Part shown: piece after piece, positions 1 through 11,202 of the stretch
How positions within the stretch are numbered: the stretch's first letter is position 1
Layout of the letters: the number at the start of each line of letters is the position of its first letter
From: Isoetes taiwanensis
Lineage: Eukaryota; Streptophyta; Lycopodiopsida; Isoetales; Isoetaceae
Direction: 5' to 3'
DNA: 64,000 nt
Assembly: GCA_021234155.1 (NCBI GenBank)
Contig: JAJEKV010000032.1
Location: 1,549,460-1,613,459 of the forward strand
Made by a program: the position numbers and the translations under genes
Notes under the pieces: generated by a model
Told to the model about the DNA's origin: nothing
Databases searched by the model: none
The model's input: the letters and a program-made list of their open reading frames with translations, nothing else

Positions 1-1100
1 GGATCATATGAGGGGTATTTTAATTTGTACAGATCAAACTTATCTTTTACAAGATACTAAAATATCATTTTTGTAGGATACATGGAGCTGTGTCGAGGCC
101 ATCAGGAAAGAAAATTTGACAGGGGCTCAAGTATGTATGAAGTTAAGCTATATGTAGATATTAGGCCACATGAGCATCATGTCAAATTTCCCCCTCATAA
201 TCAATGGTCACCAAGAAATTAATGTAGATAATGAAGTATGTAAGGCAAGAGAAAGGATCTGGGCTGCAACTTTTACTAGAGAAGTCTTTCAGATGGCATA
301 TATATACTGGTTTATTTATAAGCACCATCAGGAATTCACTGAAAGACAATTTGCTAAGTACAGGCAATTATATACACTTACAGGATATTAGCTGATGCCT
401 ATGGTACCCTACTGTTACTCATGGTACATCAAAATTTCTACAGATTGATAAGAGATCATATGTGGATGGCAGATTTCTATATCACGGGCACTGCTTCTCA
501 CGCTTTAGATTACTGAGCATTTAGTCAATCTTAAGTGAGATAGAAGCATCTCAATCGGAAGGAATGACGGGAAGATTCCGTATAATCGAATATTTCAAAT
601 TACCATATGGAATAATGAATTAAAGATGTGGATGAGTTACCATACATAACATAGTATCTCTCCCCCAATTTGCCTCTGTCGAGCTTCTCGATCTGTCATA
701 ATTCCGCGGGAAGTAGAAAGAATTGCCATTCGACAGTTACACCATTAAATACAATCAGTTGTTCACTTCTACCACAAATACTACTGACACTATGATTCCT
801 ACCATTTCCTCTGCCCAAATTGACACCATAGCCTCTTCCTGGATGCAATAAGATCTTTCAGTTTTGCAGGTTTATTAGCAGAGTCAGCTTCTGTGGGAAC
901 AAGAAATGGACATGACCGTCATCAACTTTGCACCACAATTTACTTGGTGCAGTTTAATGTCTTGGTTTTTATCGGATTTTACACTCTCATCCAGTGTTGA
1001 AGACTTTATTTTGTAAGGTTGACGAGGTCAGCTAAATCTTATTCTATTTTCTCTACTAAATCTTATTCTTATTCTATTGGGAGGCTCCCCGTGCACCTAC
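1..1100. other. A/T-rich stretch, nothing identified
   Basis: No open frame here resembles a known family and no repeat boundary is visible. A serine/threonine-rich stretch around 760-1000 reads like degraded retroelement coding sequence but carries no diagnostic motif. It runs into the LINE remnant that begins near 1100. Confidence 0.4.
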
Positions 1101-1116
1101 TGCCTCAACACACCGG

Positions 1117-3560
1117 GTGCCCCAGGCATTACTGGACTACCCGTCATCCGGGGACCTCACCAATTTTGAGCATGATCTGGCGGGACTGCTGCAACGCCCC
1201 AAATTTCAAGAGCAATCTGCTCAGCTGACTCACCTGCTTCTGACAGCTACTGAAAGGTGCTTTGGTAGAGGCCGCCACGACTACCACCTTCCCCACAACA
1301 AATGGTTTGATAATGAGTGTCGAGCTCAAACGACACTCCCAACAAGTCATCGATCCCACCTCCCGCCCACAGGCCGCCAATCCAATACCGCTCCTTTATC
1401 AAGAACAAGAAGGCGGATACTGGCAAAAGCATCAAACGGATGTTTGGTCTCCCGGATCGCACCCCGGACATTCGGAGAAGGAACTTGAGCAAGCTCAAGA
1501 CAACCTTCACGGGGAACATCACCTGAGCAATGGGTACAAGATTTTGCAACAACTTTACTACCAGCCGGGGGCTGGACACCAGTCCCCTCCACGGATAGGC
1601 ATGGCTCGGGTTATCCACGTAAGGGGATGTCATCATGGGCCTACAACGTCTAGCTAATGGGAAGGCGGCAGATTTTGATGGCATGCGAACTTCAAATGGG
1701 GTTTGGGCCTCCATCGGTGCCCTGTCCTCTCACGGTGATTGTTCAATAAAAAGCATTAGAAGGCTTCCCTCTACAATGGACCACTAGTAGGGTTGTGCCC
1801 ATGTACAAAGCATGAGGGGACCCTCAATGCCCGCCAACTACCGTACTATCATGGTCACTCTCTCTTTGCAAAATTGTTGGTCGGGCATCCTTGAGCAGGC
1901 CGGTGACAATATGGGCAGAGGAAACGGATGTGCGAAGCTCTTATATAGGCAGATTTCCGCCCCACCACTCCACCATTGATCATATCTTCACTCTGCGCAT
2001 TGATTGAGGATAGGGGAATCGCAACCGGCAGAACACAGTTTGTTGTCGCGGGATTTTGCAAAAGCTTTTGACACAATTACCCGCGACAAGCTATGGATGC
2101 ATTGCATTGCGGTGGGACCCCCTTGACTTGCGTAATGCAGTTAATTATAGGCTATACGAGGCATGCTCGGGCCGTATCACATCATTGAGCACAGCCCGAA
2201 TCGCGAGCATTGAGCGCCGTGGTTGCCCCTCTCCCCACACTCTTTGGCCTATACATTGATCAATTTGGAAGATTGACTCTCGAGCATGGAGGTGCGCGGG
2301 CGCACATCTCATGCATCACACAATCCAACAACTCATATATGCCGACGATGTCAACCTTTCCGCCTATACTCCGTGAGTCCGAGGACATGCAACATCACCG
2401 GATGCTCTTGACACGCTTTGCCAATTCACCTGCATGCGAAGTTAACTTGGCCAAAACTAGGATCTTCTTAGTTGCATCATCCCGTCAGCCAATGCTTCCC
2501 TCATTCACTTACCGGGGACAAGAGGTAGAGGTGGCTCCGACCTACAAGTACTTGGGGATCGAAGTTCTCAATTACCACCCATTGGGATGCCGCCATCAAG
2601 TTTGCGGGTCACGCGCTGGTTGAAAGCACTATATGCCATGCGGAACAACAGCTACAAGGCAGAGTTGCATGCCCAGGGCCACTGATCCCACACTTGTTTT
2701 GGGTCTTGGTCGAGCGGTCCTTTTGTATGGGGCAGAAGTGTGGGGTCGGTGATATCCCTCAACACCGAATGACCTCGGCAGTGTGCGAGAAGGCCTTCTT
2801 GGCACGGGCCCTGGGGTGAAGTCCATAGTTCCGTGCCGGATCCTACTCCAGGAGCGAGGGCTTTCTACCCTTCAACGGGCTGCATTGGAATGCCATATCG
2901 TTTACTTCCAAAAGGTGGTCGCTATGGCTGATACACTTGCCCCACCTTTAGCTTTTACGCGATGGGTCCCAACGCTGAAAATCCTGTTGGAAAGACAAGC
3001 AAGCTCGGTGGTTCTCACACGGGGTGTGCGAGGAGCAAACGGATCGCCCTTGTCGATTACAAAGAAAGATCGCAAGGCACTTAAGTTATACCTAGATGCC
3101 ACTTTCCTTCGCAAGCTCTGGGATGCAGAGGCTCTGACGCATGTTAAGCTGGCACACTTTCAGCAGCAAGTCAATCCTAGGCTTACAAGAGGCCCACACC
3201 GGTATTTGTACACCCAAATTGCCCATGAAGAAGCAAGCGGACTTATAGCTTCCATTCCGCGCGGGTGCACATCGCCTCCGCATTGAAACAGGGCGTTGGG
3301 CTCGGGAAGCACGAGAGCAAAGGCTTTGCCAGTGTTGCCACCAGGGTGCCATTGAGGATGAATGTCATGCCCTCCAGATCTGCGAGCATTTGCCCATATC
3401 CGAGAGCGATATGTTCGATTACTAGTGCCTGGCCAGCCGTTGCATCAGCTATTGACTGGCGTCGGTTTTGTTGGAGTCATACCTCCGGAGGTTATGGATG
3501 CGGACTCATTTTGTCCAACACGGACGGTATTGAACTCCTATACAATTGTACAAATGATGC
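1117..3560 (+). pseudogene. LINE ORF2 remnant (reverse transcriptase and C-terminal region)
   Basis: Decayed non-LTR retrotransposon ORF2, read across several frames. Near 1300 a KWFDNEC block matches the segment between endonuclease and reverse transcriptase in LINEs. The catalytic reverse-transcriptase box LIYADDVNLSAY lies at 2332-2367, about 110 bp after a PTLFGLYIDQF-like stretch; KYLGIEVL follows near 2550. A long frame at 2783-3286 carries the region after the polymerase domain, and after a frameshift the C-terminal block RLRIETGRW, then LCQCC and EDECHAL (about 3270-3380), gives the Cys/His signature seen at the end of many LINE ORF2 proteins. Frameshifts at about 1490, 2220, 2620 and 3280 exclude function. 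The endonuclease is largely missing. Family placement below LINE is not attempted. Confidence 0.85.
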
Positions 3561-3569
3561 CAACATACT

Positions 3570-3636
3570 TATTATCGCTAAGGTTTTTCCCTCGAAAACC
3601 CTTCGGGGCGGGGGTTTTTTAATCCTGTCAATAATA
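3570..3636 (-). other. Third copy of a conserved hairpin motif (opposite strand)
   Basis: Read on the minus strand this matches the core of the structured motif inside SDR elements A and B: an AAAAACCCC-like arm, then GGGTTTTCGAGG, then AAAACC. The flanking outer stem here is TATTAT paired with ATAATA (3570-3575 with 3631-3636), different in sequence from the other two copies but at the same place. It lies 66 bp outside the left end of element A, in what may be the LINE 3' flank. Its origin is unclear. Confidence 0.5.
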
Positions 3637-3701
3637 CGCTTGCTGCTCTCTTTTTGTTTGGGTCCCATAGGCCAATTGGTCTCCGTGGACGCTAAAAATC
3701 T

Positions 3702-3743
3702 ATTTTGGTGAGAGACTCGTCTGGAAGGGGAAAACCCGGCCGA
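3702..3743 (+). repeat. SDR element A left-end repeat
   Basis: 42 bp starting ATTTTGGTGAGAGACTCG and ending CCCGGCCGA, as at 4684-4725. The sequences diverge immediately afterwards (GATAGATAGG here, TCAGAAGAG at the internal copy), so the element is not a simple tandem dimer. Confidence 0.8.
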
Positions 3744-3923
3744 GATAGATAGGCATATCTTTCATCACAGCAGTATACAACATTTTGAAAAAATATCTAA
3801 GGTGGGGGGTAGTCCACCAACTGGGTCTGACTACCCACTAATAATAAAGGGGACCTACCATAGGAACAACCCAGCCCCCTTTTAAGATGACGTAAAATAA
3901 GAAAGGCAAATAGGAGGCAACGT

Positions 3924-3998
3924 GCGAAAGTTTATCACCGGGATGAAAAACCCCGCCCTTTCGGGTTTTCAAGGAAAACCCTAATGATAAACCTTCGC
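3924..3998 (+). ncRNA. Structured motif near left end of SDR element A
   Basis: A 75-nt segment able to fold as an outer stem (GCGAA with TTCGC, then TTTATCA with TGATAAA) enclosing a conserved core containing AAAACCCC, GGGTTTTC and AAAACCC. The single GGGTTTT can pair with either flanking AAAACCC, giving two mutually exclusive hairpins. The equivalent segment of element B keeps the core and changes both halves of the outer stems together. Function is unknown; it does not fit the hammerhead, twister or HDV-like patterns as I know them. Confidence 0.5.
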
Positions 3999-4345
3999 CC
4001 GACGGCTCCAAAGGAAAAGCCCGGGCCATCAAAGTGGAGATCATCAAGGAAGCACAAGATGGAGGTCGCAAATCAGACGATGCATCTCAAACTCCATGGG
4101 AGAGCCGAACAAAAGAAAGAAATAGCCATGATCACCTGAAAACCTAGGAGAAAATAAAAGAAACAGAATGCATTAGACGTTAGAAAAGTAACGCAACAAA
4201 GTCGCCATCGGATGAGATGATCTGAAAAAAAAAAAACAACACAAAAAGAAGTAGTTAACTCAAAAAATAGAAGCCATCACGCCGGCTCGGCGAAGCCTCC
4301 CAAAGGGGCTGGTCCATGATAAATCACAATCCTCCAATAAGAGAA

Positions 4346-4500
4346 GGGGCTGGTCACGCGAGCCACGCGACATAAGAGCATATCTTCAAACAACATAACC
4401 TCTCAAATACAGAGGGGCTGGTCACGCGAGCCACGCGACATAACATCGTATCTTAAAACAACATAACCTCTCAAATATAGAGGGGCTGGTCACGCGAGCT
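4346..4500 (+). repeat. 68-bp tandem repeat, three copies
   Basis: Copies begin at 4346, 4414 and 4482 with GGGGCTGGTCACGCGAGC. A weaker half copy precedes them near 4303. It lies between the left end and the internal junction of SDR element A. Confidence 0.85.
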
Positions 4501-4565
4501 ACGCAAAATGGAATCACAAATCAAAATGAAAAACATGAATGCAAACAACTTAGGGTGGGAAGGGA

Positions 4566-4725
4566 GGGAACTAAGACCCAAAACTGCTGTGAGAAGACGC
4601 CGATAAGGGAGAAAGAGCCCAAAGACGTATATATAGCCTCGTCTCTCCCCAAAATGGCGATCCGACGGTGTCGAATCGCATGCATTTTGGTGAGAGACTC
4701 GTCTGGAAGGGGAAAACCCGGCCGA
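4566..4725 (+). repeat. SDR element A internal junction (right repeat joined to left repeat)
   Basis: Right-end repeat (4566-4686) fused to left-end repeat (4684-4725). The junction is a nested palindrome. The outer arms are CGTCTCTC plus CCAAAATG on one side and CATTTTGG plus GAGAGAC on the other; the inner hairpin is GCGATCCGAC with GTCGAATCGC. The left end of the element keeps only one outer arm, and the right end keeps the other arm plus the inner hairpin. This is what a linear copy derived from, or templated by, a circle would look like. Confidence 0.75.
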
Positions 4726-4970
4726 TCAGAAGAGAACTTCTATAAGATGATGAGCAAGGTGTGATTGCTACTATAAATTTGACATATATCGAATGAGCAT
4801 CAGGAAAAAAGCAATATCAGGTCTAACAATAGAAAATAAGAAATCAAAACTTTCAAAGGTAATTGTTAAGGAAAAAAGCAAGGCCAAGATGTTAAGAAGG
4901 CTAAATGTATTAAAGTGGTTACGAAGGAAATCAAGGGGAGGACCGAAAGAAATGAAAACAAATAAACCCT

Positions 4971-5500
4971 AGGAACAATTTGGAAAAATAAAACTAGAAA
5001 GGAAAATAAAAGACATCATAATGTGTATAAACTATAGAGAGCAAAAATAATAACGAAGAAAAGCCAGTAATGAAGTGTGCTACAATAAGCTCAAATCCGC
5101 AACCCACACGGGCCGTAAAGATCGAATGGTAACTAAATGGCAACTTAAAAGAAAGTTACTTGGGACTAATAGAAAGAAACCATGGCAAAAAAAACTAAAG
5201 AAAAAACTCGGGAACAATTTGGAAAAATAAAACTAGAAATGAAAATAAAAGACATCATAATATGTATAAACTATAGAGAGCAAAAATAATAACGAAGGAA
5301 AGCCAGTAATGAAGTGTGCTACAATAAGCTCAAATCCAAGCAAAAAAACTAAAGAAAAAACCCACAATTTGAAAATAAAACTAGAAAGATAAAAGAATTG
5401 TAACTAAATGGCAACTTAAAAGAAAGTTACTTGGGACTAATAGAAAGAAACCATGGCAAAAAAAACTAAAGAAAAAACTCGGGACTAATAGAAAGAAATC
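4971..5500 (+). repeat. Internal duplication of about 240-270 bp in SDR element A
   Basis: A block beginning GGAACAATTTGGAAAAATAA at 4972 recurs at 5211. The following blocks at about 5041 and 5281 match, and so do those at 5130 and 5401. A partial third copy starts near 5363. The duplicated sequence is A-rich with no coding potential that I recognise. Confidence 0.8.
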
Positions 5501-5546
5501 ATGGCAAATAAATAAAAGGAATAAGAAGACATGTTAAAAGGGATTC

Positions 5547-5616
5547 GGTTGATTGGAAGACTCGAACCTTCGTCACCAACATAACAGGGAAAGACCTCAA
5601 CCATTACGCCCAACCA
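5547..5616 (-). other. tRNA-like segment (SINE remnant or tRNA-derived)
   Basis: On the minus strand, GGGCGTAATGGTTGAGG resembles a tRNA D-arm / A box, and GGTTCGAGTC is a good T-arm / B box, about 30 nt apart as in tRNA genes. Acceptor-like GGTTGG and CCAATCAACC flank it. The stems pair imperfectly, so this is more likely a SINE head or decayed tRNA than a working tRNA gene. It lies within SDR element A. Confidence 0.45.
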
Positions 5617-6305
5617 AATTATAACTATTAAAACACAATTAATAACTAATATAGCCCGTTAAATGATATGAATATACAATGCAACAGATGGCGGTGAGAA
5701 GGTGAACGCATGCGGCATGCTAAAAAAGTGAAGAGAGAGGAACGAGCAAAGCAAAAGGATCACAAAATCTATCCAAAAGGAATAAGATCTATGCATGACG
5801 ACCAGAATCGGACTAGTAAGGAAGATCGATTCATAGAAGGAAGCAACCGATTTTTTCATACAGGTATGGGAGCAAAGGGGGAAAATAATAAAATGTATGC
5901 AGATCGATCCAAAGAAAACGTTGGGTTAGATGATTCGAAAGGAACTCGTAAGAGTAAGGAGTAATTATAGACAAGAACTACTCTCGGGGAAGAGAAAACA
6001 TCGAAGAAGAGAGAGATATAAAAAGGATGGTGAAGGGGAAAATCGTGGGTCAACAACCCAAAAAAATCCCTAAAGACTATGCTAAAGAGAAAAATCGTGA
6101 GTGAAAAAGGCTGCCAAAGAGGAGGATCTGAGCAAAAAAATAAGAAAGAGCAACACCAAAATGTAAGTGCGAATCTATCCGACAATACAGGACGAAGAAG
6201 CAATAAGAAAAAGCCAAGAAGAAAAGCATACGGGATTTACAAAAATCAATCCCATCCTACTTGAACTAGAGACGATTAAACATCAGAGGCGTAACAAAGC
6301 AAAAA

Positions 6306-6431
6306 CGAAGCAAAACCATAGCTGCTTTGGAAAAGAATGTACTTCAGAGAGAAATTTAGAAGCAAAAACGAAGCAAAAACATAGCTGCTTTGGAAAATAA
6401 TGTACTTCAGAGAGAAATTTAGAAGCGAAAC
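6306..6431 (+). repeat. 63-bp tandem duplication
   Basis: Two nearly identical copies of a block containing CATAGCTGCTTTGGAAAA and CTTCAGAGAGAAATTTAGAA, just before the right-end repeat of SDR element A. Confidence 0.8.
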
Positions 6432-6466
6432 AATTGCCAAGAGAAATTTAGAAGGAAGATAACGAG

Positions 6467-6587
6467 GGGAACTAAGACCCAAAACTGCTGTGAGAAGACG
6501 CCGATAAGGGAGAAAGAGCCCAAAGACGTATATATAGCCTCGTCTCTCCCCAAAATGGCGATCCGACGGTGTCGAATCGCATGCATT
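6467..6587 (+). repeat. SDR element A right-end repeat
   Basis: 121 bp identical in extent to 4566-4686, ending GCATGCATT. It contains CTGCTGTGAGAAGACGCCGA, which is also present in the right-end repeat of SDR element B, showing that A and B are one family. Confidence 0.8.
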
Positions 6588-6689
6588 CTATTCTCTTCTA
6601 TTCTAACGTAAAAATTCTTTTCTTATCTTATCTTATTCTATTCTAAACATTGGCTACTATATTTTGGATAATTTAAACCTAAAAAGCTT

Positions 6690-7349
6690 TTGCTTTGATT
6701 TGGCATGCCTCCTTCTATTGGTTGCCAAAAACTTTTGTATGTTCTTCCTCAATTACTAAGAAAATCATCTCGTTCCTTCAAAAAAAAAAGGGAAGGGAAA
6801 ATTGCAAGTTTTCATGCTAAATTAGCATATCGTAGGAATTTTCTTGGTAAATGTTCTTATGATTTTCTATTAAGACAATGGAAACTTGAGCATTGCTTCT
6901 TTTTATGTGATCATCTCCAGCCTGTTTGGTCTTGGCTGCTTTCTCTTTTTCATGTGACATTGACAAGTCAGCAAGTGCTTCTGGCTATTTATTCGGATAC
7001 TTGGAATAAGGTGCGAAGTCAAGCATGTCATTTGGCATTAGAATGGTTGTTGTGGTCCATCTGGAAGCGCAGAAGATTGTGTATCTTTCAGGGTTTGAAT
7101 ATTCCTCCCCGGTAGTTCTCCGGGGCGCTTTCAAGCTAGAATTGCTAAGGCCTACCATTGTTCTTCCCTTGCTCCTGCCAAGCGACAATTGATATTTGAG
7201 TCCTATTTGAGTGTGTCGTCTTATGCATAGGCTGGTGGTTCTATTCAGTGGATCATGATTATCCTCTGAAATTTTATTTCTGCCTCTGCATTCGTATCTG
7301 GCTTTTGACTTGATGTTTCAATAAAGTTTGTCGTTCTTCAAAAAAAAAG
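6690..7349 (+). pseudogene. L1-type LINE 3' remnant (zinc-binding C-terminus of ORF2)
   Basis: The frame at 6705-7115 carries HCFFLCDHLQPVWSWL followed by ALEWLLWSIWKRR. This is the pattern of the zf-RVT domain at the C-terminus of plant L1 ORF2 (His/Cys block, then LLWxIWKxRN). It is followed by AATAAA at 7321 and an A-rich tail at about 7341-7349, typical of the LINE 3' end. The reverse-transcriptase domain is absent, so this is a 5'-truncated insertion. Confidence 0.75.
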
Positions 7350-7996
<647 letters not shown>

Positions 7997-8086
7997 GGCG
8001 ACTTAGGCGACTTGGGTGACTATAGCCAAAACCAGAAAATATAAACTAATGGAGGGAGGGCCCCTAGTCCTAATCTTGAACCAGGA

Positions 8087-8525
8087 ATGGAGATCTTCCT
8101 CATCACCATTTGGAAGGAGCTAACTAGCTTCCGACAAGAAGCGGCATTGCAGGAAGAGACCTTGCTAAATGAAATACGAAAATTGAAAGATGAAAATGAA
8201 GCAATCCGATCTGATTACCAGCAAATAAGAAAGGAAGTTGACGTAATAAAGAGTGATGTTGAAACCTGAAGCAAGAAACAGACTTTAAGGCCAATGAAGT
8301 AAATGAAATCGCAGACCTGTGCAACACTCTTGAGCAGTTTATGGAGTTAGGATTGTGGGTCTGCCAGAAAAGCCCGAAGATAAAGCCTAAAATTGTAGCA
8401 GAACAATTCTTCCAGGAGACTATGGGCATTCAAAAGGTAGACATTTCTGATGCTTTTCGGGTAGGGAAAAAATACATATGATAGTTAAATTTGCAAGAAG
8501 GGAAGCTCGATTATTGATACTGAAA
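8087..8525 (+). pseudogene. L1-type ORF1 fragment (coiled coil plus RNA-binding region)
   Basis: 8087-8269 encodes a 60-residue helix-rich segment with heptad spacing (LLNEIRKLKDENEAIRSDY), typical of the ORF1 coiled coil. After a stop and frameshift come RIVGLPEKPEDKA (8349 on), VAEQFFQETMGI and DAFRVGKK, then IVKFARREARLLIL near 8480. In that order these match the RNA-recognition part of coiled-coil (Transposase_22-type) L1 ORF1. Stops near 8269 and 8480 show decay. Most flowering-plant L1 elements instead have a zinc-knuckle ORF1. Confidence 0.7.
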
Positions 8526-8697
8526 AATACACATACTATATAGCATATAAATATGTGGATCATCACATTATATAGCGTATACAAATTCTTATTCCATAGG
8601 GACACCAAACAATTTAATCCTCCAGATATTCTTTACCCCTCTTACTGTCTTCTAAGCCACTATTATGTGCCGTATGATATAGCAATCTATGTCTCAA

Positions 8698-8893
8698 GGT
8701 TGCTTTCAAATTCCCCTATGTCTTTTAACTCGCATCTCATTGGGGTTATGATTTAACGTCGGCATAGACCTTAGAACTTTTTAATTATTAGGTTGGGTTG
8801 CTTTCAAATTCCCCTATGTCTTTTAACTCGCATCTCATTGGGGGTTATGATTTAACGTCGGCATAGACCTTAGAACTTTTAATTATTAGGTTG
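8698..8893 (+). repeat. 98-bp tandem duplication
   Basis: GGTTGCTTTCAAATTCCCCT begins at 8698 and again at 8796. The two copies are nearly identical over 98 bp, which suggests a recent duplication. Confidence 0.9.
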
Positions 8894-8894
8894 G

Positions 8895-10986
8895 CATATT
8901 GTTGTTGTGGCATTACAAATGACTTGGCAAACTCATATAAGCCATAGTCATGTTTTATTTTTAGACAATGGGCCTTCTTGAGACTCGTAAGTTACCTAGA
9001 GCCATAAGGGCGTCTACTTTCCTTTTGTAACTCTTCCTAAATATAACCCAAGCTGTTGTTATTTTTTCTAAGTACCCCAACTTGTATTGACATTCTAGCC
9101 CTATGTGTTCTAAATTACGACTGCGTGTAACCCATTCGGTCCAACTGTATATGAGAGCAAGGATCATGTTTGATGTCTAGCCTTCAGTGTTTATGCAAGA
9201 CACATTTAAGCGTCTAGCAGGTAACTCTTATTCGTCACTCAACCAAGGACTGTACTATAGTACTATTTAACCCCACCATTTTGAGTCTTATTTTGTTATC
9301 CGTTTGCCATTTATTTTAAATGTCAACTATAACATCCTACCTCTCGTAGATTCTACCAATTGTAGGTCGCCCTGCGACATTCCGGATGTATTCCAAACCC
9401 TTCAATTGTAAGTTTGGACTTCGCTTGTCTTTTTTCTCCCCGTGTAACTCCATAGATTACACCACCAAATTGAATATCGTTACATATACAAAGACGTATT
9501 GCTTTAATTTAGTTAAAGCATAACCCATTGCCTATGTGCAATTGTAATGTGGTTGAACCACTGGCTTGCCAAAATAATAGCGTCCAACTCTATGTTGGAA
9601 TTGCATAGGATGTCTAAATTTTAATAGGGCCCCAAGGTAATTCCATCATTCCTTTAATGCCTTATGCTACCTTTATTATGTAAATATCAACCCTGTCTCT
9701 TCAAAATTAACTTATTATTTCCTCATGTTATCACATCAATTTCAACTATTGATCAGTGTTGTCTTCGAAATCCATCATAATGATATGGGTGCATTAAATA
9801 GTCTAAATCCCATAGTGGTAAACCCCTATGTTCGAACCTTTTTTTAGCAACCGCCATGGATTATCCAATTTTTTTATCCTCTTAGGGTTCTTAAGGTCAT
9901 AACCAATAAGAGGTGTATACCTCAAGTCAATGGATCCTCGTCCCTTTATTTAGGAGTTCAACATCCACGTGGGAAAAGTAATTCTACGCATATATGGACT
10001 GCTGGTCTATATACTGTCATCCTTCCATTATTGGAAGGGATATTTTCTACGTCCCACTATTCTCTCATCCAATTGATACTTCTCAACTTATAATGTTGAT
10101 TTGTATCCAGAACCTTTGGATAGTTAACCTTCCATTATCTGCTCTTTCAATTGTTTTCCAACCATTTTTGGGATGTTTTTGAATGTAACATCAACGCACA
10201 TGCTAGAGTTACTCTGGGTATTTCCGTGACTTAAAACTCTTCCCATGTCCGTTAGTAAGTTGTACCTACCAAAAATAGTCAACACCAAATAATGGAGATA
10301 ACTTGAATCCTTATCTGTGGTAGATTATAGCTAAGCCAATCTTTTCGTATACACACATATCATTAAGCGCTCATTTCTAAACTTTGTCAGGTGACATTCC
10401 ACTCGTCTTTCATGAATTCTCTAGTATCCTCATGCAAAGCAAAGTCGGGATGCCGCAGTCGACATCGTTGCTATCATCACTATTGTAGTATTTGATACTA
10501 CTTAATCTTTTCAATATTCATGACCGCTTCCTTGTTATTATGCCATGTAATAACATATGTGAGCCATTCCTAAGGCTACAATTATATGCCATTGTTTGAC
10601 ATAGCCACATAGCTATATTCATCATAACAGGCCATATCATAGGATCCCAAGCACCCACAAGTACCATACATGTATCTTACCATGTATAGTCTTGTGTTGG
10701 CTTCCAATCATAATCCCTTCATGTATCATAATCTCGTGGATGATATTCTCCACCAAAAATTCAACTCCTTATTACTCTGAACGTATTTTCACAAGTCGTT
10801 GATCATAGATATCTTGTGTCATAGATATATTGCATGTCGGTGTATCTTGTGCCATAGATATGTTGCAAATTTCACACCACAATTCTCTGAGTCTACGCTC
10901 AGCAAGGAAGCAACGAATCGAAGTAACTCGCGAACAACTCCATGTTTTGGTAGTTCTGGTTGGAATGCATTCCCTTGTGGTTAGTC
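8895..10986. other. A/T-rich spacer, nothing identified
   Basis: About 2 kb with no long open frame, no diagnostic protein motif and no repeat boundary that I can see on either strand. Confidence 0.4.
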
Positions 10987-11202
10987 TGCCATGGTTCTCT
11001 TCTTATATAGAAGAGAACCACCATTCTAGGGAAAGGGATGTCTGTTTTGGCGCCACGCCAGTTTTGGATCCGCTCTTTCTGTGGCCTATGCTTTCTATAG
11101 CACATGCTCTCGTTTTGGCTTTGTCATCTATATATACTCTGTTGCTTGCTTCTTTCCTTCAACGGCGTTTTCTCTAAGCTGAATTCTTTGTTGTGCAGAG
11201 TT
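10987..11202 (-). repeat. SDR element C right-end repeat
   Basis: Matches 15888-16103 with scattered substitutions. It includes the inner palindrome around TATATAGAAGAGAACC and a TATATATAC stretch. The outer palindrome arm present at the internal junction is missing on the outside. Confidence 0.8.

Larger units (their letters stand above)
3702..6587 (+). mobile_element. SDR element A: non-autonomous split-direct-repeat (DIRS/PAT-like) element
   Basis: A 42-bp sequence at the left end (3702-3743) recurs internally at 4684-4725. A 121-bp sequence at the right end (6467-6587) recurs internally at 4566-4686. At the internal site the two abut, sharing only ATT, so the order is left repeat, body, right+left repeats joined, body, right repeat. 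This split-direct-repeat layout is known from PAT, Kangaroo and TOC3-type tyrosine-recombinase retrotransposons and is not the layout of LTR elements. No target-site duplication is seen; both flanks share ATT with the junction, as expected for recombinase-mediated insertion. The plus strand is A-rich, with no recognisable reverse transcriptase, RNase H or recombinase, so the element is probably mobilised in trans. The body is full of short internal duplications. Confidence 0.7.

Noticed and set aside
3702-6587. Reading SDR element A as an LTR element, a Helitron or an integrated tandem dimer
   Set aside because: The two end sequences differ from each other and meet only at the internal site. 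The sequences after the left repeat and after the internal copy are unrelated. There is no target duplication or CTRR end.
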